Source: Streptomyces sp. DHE7-1 (GTDB lineage: Bacteria; Actinomycetota; Actinomycetes; Streptomycetales; Streptomycetaceae). Taken from it: 64,000 nt of DNA. Numbering within the stretch: the stretch's first letter is position 1; each line of letters opens with the position of its first letter. Under the pieces are notes generated by a model. It did no database searches. It was not told the origin of the DNA and saw nothing but the letters and a program-made list of their open reading frames with translations. Made by a program: the position numbers and the translations under genes. This document shows positions 61,983 through 64,000 of this stretch, in pieces. The stretch lies in assembly GCA_016432725.1 (NCBI GenBank), contig JACJDG010000003.1:2480001-2544000 (forward strand), given 5' to 3'.

Positions 61983-62020
61983 TTGACAACGGTTTCCATT
62001 TTTGTTGAAAATGACTGTCA
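61983..62020 (+). promoter_or_regulatory. Zur-like box and promoter of znuA
   Basis: TGAAAATGACTGTCA (62006-62020) resembles the 15-bp Zur box, TGAAAATGATTTTCA, and covers the first possible start codon. TTGACA at 61983-61988 is a good -35; GAAAAT at 62007-62012 is an 18-base-spaced -10 candidate. No ribosome site lies upstream, so the message may be leaderless from ATG 62020. Confidence 0.65.
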
Positions 62021-62995
62021 TGAACGAACGTCGACGCCGCGCGTCCTCCCGAATAGGCACGGCCGGACCCGCGCTCGCGGTCGCCACCGCGCTGGGCCTG
62101 GCGACCCTCACCGGCTGCTCCACCGGCAGCGCCGCCGCGGGCGACCCGGGCAGGTTCCAGGTCGTCGCGTCGTTCTACCCGATGGCCTTCCTGGCCGAGC
62201 GGATCGGCGGCGGCCACGTCGACGTCACCACGCTCACCTCCCCGGGCAGGAGCCGCACGACCTGGAGATCAGCCCCGGCAGATCGGCCGGCTCGAGCAGT
62301 CCGACGCCGTGCTGTACCTGAAGGGCCTGCAGCCGAGCGTCGACGACGCGGTGGCCCAGTCGCCGGTCCGGGCCAAGATCGACGCGGCCTCGCTGACCAC
62401 CCTGGAACAGCACGGCAACGAGGTCGGCGGCCACGCGGCCGGGCACGACACGCACGAGGGCGAGGAGTCCGGCGGCAAGGACCCGCACATCTGGCTCGAC
62501 CCGGTGCGCTACGCCCAGGTCGCCGAGGGCGTCGGCCGGGCCTTCGAGAAGGCCGACCCCGGCCACGCGGCCGACTACCGGAAGAACACCGCGGCCCTGG
62601 TGCGGAAGCTGGACGCCCTGAACACCCGGTTCGAGGACGGCCTGGCGCACACGGACACCAAGGTCTTCGTCACCACGCACGCCGCCTTCGGCTACCTCGC
62701 CGAGCGCTACGGGCTCACCGAGGAGGCCATCAACGGCCTCGACCCCGAGTCGGAGCCCAGCGCCGCACGCATCAGGGACCTGCAGCGGATGACCGGGGCC
62801 GACGGCGTCACCACCGTCTTCTACGAGACGCTCGTCAGCGGCCGGACCGCGAAGACGGTGGCGGACGACGCCGGCCTGCGGACCGACGTCCTGGACCCGC
62901 TCGAGGGCATCACGTCCAAGTCCCGCGGCACGGACTACTTCTCGGTCCAGGAAGCCAACCTCAAGGCGCTCCAGCGAGCCCTGGGCGCCAAGTGA
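62020..62995 (+). CDS. znuA: Zinc ABC transporter substrate-binding lipoprotein (two frame breaks)
   Basis: Extracellular zinc-binding lipoprotein, 325 aa after repair. The lipobox LTGC follows [32 protein letters not shown] starts the cluster A-I fold; frame breaks at 62244-62246 and 62273-62276 hide the first zinc ligand, which is restored as [21 protein letters not shown] His-rich loop, [20 protein letters not shown] with a His ligand at its end, [16 protein letters not shown] and the late [12 protein letters not shown] complete the family features. ATG at 62011 is an alternative start. It is followed by znuC after 20 bases. A Zur-like box overlaps its start. Confidence 0.93.
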
Positions 62996-63015
62996 CCGGC
63001 AAGGAGGGGCAGATC

Positions 63016-63783
63016 ATGGACGTACCCGTCATAGCGATGCGCAAGGTGACCGCCGAACTCGGCGCGCGACCCGTGCTGCGCGGCGTCGACATCACCGTGG
63101 GCCGCGGCGAGGTGGTCGCGCTGCTCGGCGCCAACGGCTCCGGCAAGTCGACGGCGATCCGCACGATCATCGGCCAGGTGCCGGCCGCCGCCGGCACGAT
63201 CGAGCTGTTCGGCACCCCCCGCCGCGCCTTCCGCGACTGGGCGCGCGTCGGCTACGTACCGCAGCGCACCACGGCCGCCGGCGGGGTGCCGGCCACGGTG
63301 AGCGAGATCGTCTCCTCGGGCCGGCTGTCCCGCACCCGCTTCGGCCTCTTCCGCAGGGCCGACCGGGAGGCCGTGCGCCGTGCCCTGGAGCTGGTCGGCA
63401 TGGCGGACCGCGCCGGGGACCCGGTGAACGCCCTCTCCGGCGGCCAGCACCAGCGGGTGCTGATCGCCCGCGCCCTGGTCGCCGAGCCCGAGCTGCTGAT
63501 CATGGACGAGCCGATGGCGGGCGTCGACCTGGCCAGCCAGGAGGTGCTGGCCGCGACCCTGCGCGAGCAGGTCGCCCGGGGCGTCACGGTCCTGCTCGTA
63601 CTGCACGAACTGGGCCCGCTGGAGCCCCTGATCGACCGGGCGGTCGTCCTGCGCGACGGCTGCGTGCTGCACGACGGCCCACCGCCGAAGGCGCTGGGAC
63701 AGCACGCCCTGCCCGGCCACGACCACGTACACCCGCACGCGCCCGCGGGCACCGAACCGATCCGCACGGGACTGCTGAGCTGA
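63016..63783 (+). CDS. znuC: Zinc ABC transporter ATP-binding protein
   Basis: A 255-residue ATPase powering zinc import. Walker A is LLGANGSGKSTAIRTIIG (about residue 37), the signature is ALSGGQHQRVLIARAL and Walker B is LLIMDEPMAGVD; the switch His is in VLHELGPLE. A His-rich C terminus (GQHALPGHDHVHPHAPAG) may bind zinc. ATG at 63016 follows AAGGAGGGG. The stop overlaps the ATG of the permease gene by one base. Homologues transport zinc or manganese; the partner protein and Zur-like box favour zinc. Confidence 0.93.
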   Translation: MDVPVIAMRKVTAELGARPVLRGVDITVGRGEVVALLGANGSGKSTAIRTIIGQVPAAAGTIELFGTPRRAFRDWARVGYVPQRTTAAGGVPATVSEIVSSGRLSRTRFGLFRRADREAVRRALELVGMADRAGDPVNALSGGQHQRVLIARALVAEPELLIMDEPMAGVDLASQEVLAATLREQVARGVTVLLVLHELGPLEPLIDRAVVLRDGCVLHDGPPPKALGQHALPGHDHVHPHAPAGTEPIRTGLLS

Positions 63784-64000
63784 TGGAATTCCTGAACTAC
63801 GCCTTCATGCAGCGGGCACTCCTCGCGGCCGTCCTGGTCGGCGTCACCGCGCCCGCGATCGGCATCTACCTCGTCCAGCGCCGCCAGCCCCTGATGGGCG
63901 ACGGCATCGGGCACGTGGCGATGACCGGCGTCGGCCTCGGCTTCCTGCTGAACGCCTCCCCGGTGTGGATGGCCACGGCCGTCTCGGTGCTCGGCTCGGT
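63783..64000 (+). CDS. znuB: Zinc ABC transporter permease (3' partial)
   Basis: The first 72 residues are visible, starting at the ATG that overlaps the znuC stop. MEFLNYAFMQRALLAAVLVG, VTAPAIGIYLVQRRQPLMGD and GIGHVAMTGVGLGFLLNASP are the first helices and cytoplasmic loop of an ABC-3 family permease. The gene runs off the window edge. Confidence 0.92.
   Translation, partial: MEFLNYAFMQRALLAAVLVGVTAPAIGIYLVQRRQPLMGDGIGHVAMTGVGLGFLLNASPVWMATAVSVLGS

Noticed and set aside
61860..62002. A T-box or other riboswitch before glyS
   Set aside because: No specifier stem, T-box sequence or terminator/antiterminator pair is visible in the short leader.

Overview
The window is high-GC (roughly 70 percent or more by eye) streptomycete chromosome. 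The evidence is the codon bias, the gene families and a gene order that, from memory, resembles the Streptomyces coelicolor SCO2450-SCO2507 stretch: an MreB-like protein, an HrdA-type sigma factor, dnaG, dgt, assimilatory nitrate and nitrite reductases, ppdK, glyS and a zinc uptake operon. No database search was made.

Layout. 1-7.3 kb: a likely vWA-MoxR-VMAP ternary conflict system, made of a trypsin-like/VMAP-C protein (cut by the window edge), a MoxR AAA ATPase, and a giant vWA-like, pseudokinase, SARP-like and HAD protein. 7.5-11.5 kb: an actin-like protein with a degenerate nucleotide pocket, about 1 kb with no convincing gene, a STAS-ANTAR protein, three tRNA genes and a small membrane protein. 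11.5-18.1 kb: a sugar kinase, a heterodimeric ABC exporter and a group 2-like sigma factor. 18.2-23.9 kb: dnaG, a ferredoxin-reductase-like flavoprotein, dgt and a sirohydrochlorin chelatase. 24-35.4 kb: nitrate assimilation (nasA, a flavoprotein, nirB, nirD, with GlnR-like boxes), interrupted by a secreted M4 protease, a surface protein and a class F sortase. 36.4-40.7 kb: an accessory island with a NACHT NTPase carrying a glycine-rich membrane repeat, a lower-GC coiled-coil protein and a small membrane protein. 40.8-52 kb: ppdK, a ROK regulator divergent from two glycoside hydrolase genes, an IS481-family element sitting exactly on a stop codon, and an LTA-synthase-like phosphotransferase. 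52-64 kb: dusB, two MFS exporters around an XRE regulator, an AKR-TetR operon, a DasR-type chitinase, glyS and the znuABC start.

Quality warning. About 26 one-base losses, nearly all in G or C runs of 3-5 bases, break at least 17 protein genes, including the essential dnaG, and one of two tandem tRNA-Asn copies. In every broken protein gene, adding back the inferred number of bases gives an intact frame with a length divisible by three. The pattern looks like uncorrected homopolymer errors of the read data, not gene decay. Each broken gene is therefore given here as one CDS spanning the break, with the break position stated.

Functional links. NasA reduces nitrate, NirBD reduces nitrite with siroheme, and the nearby chelatase supplies siroheme. 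The chitinase promoter carries DasR-like sites, and the zinc operon carries a Zur-like box. The strongest leads for new biology are the ternary conflict system with its pseudokinase and HAD additions, and the NACHT island.
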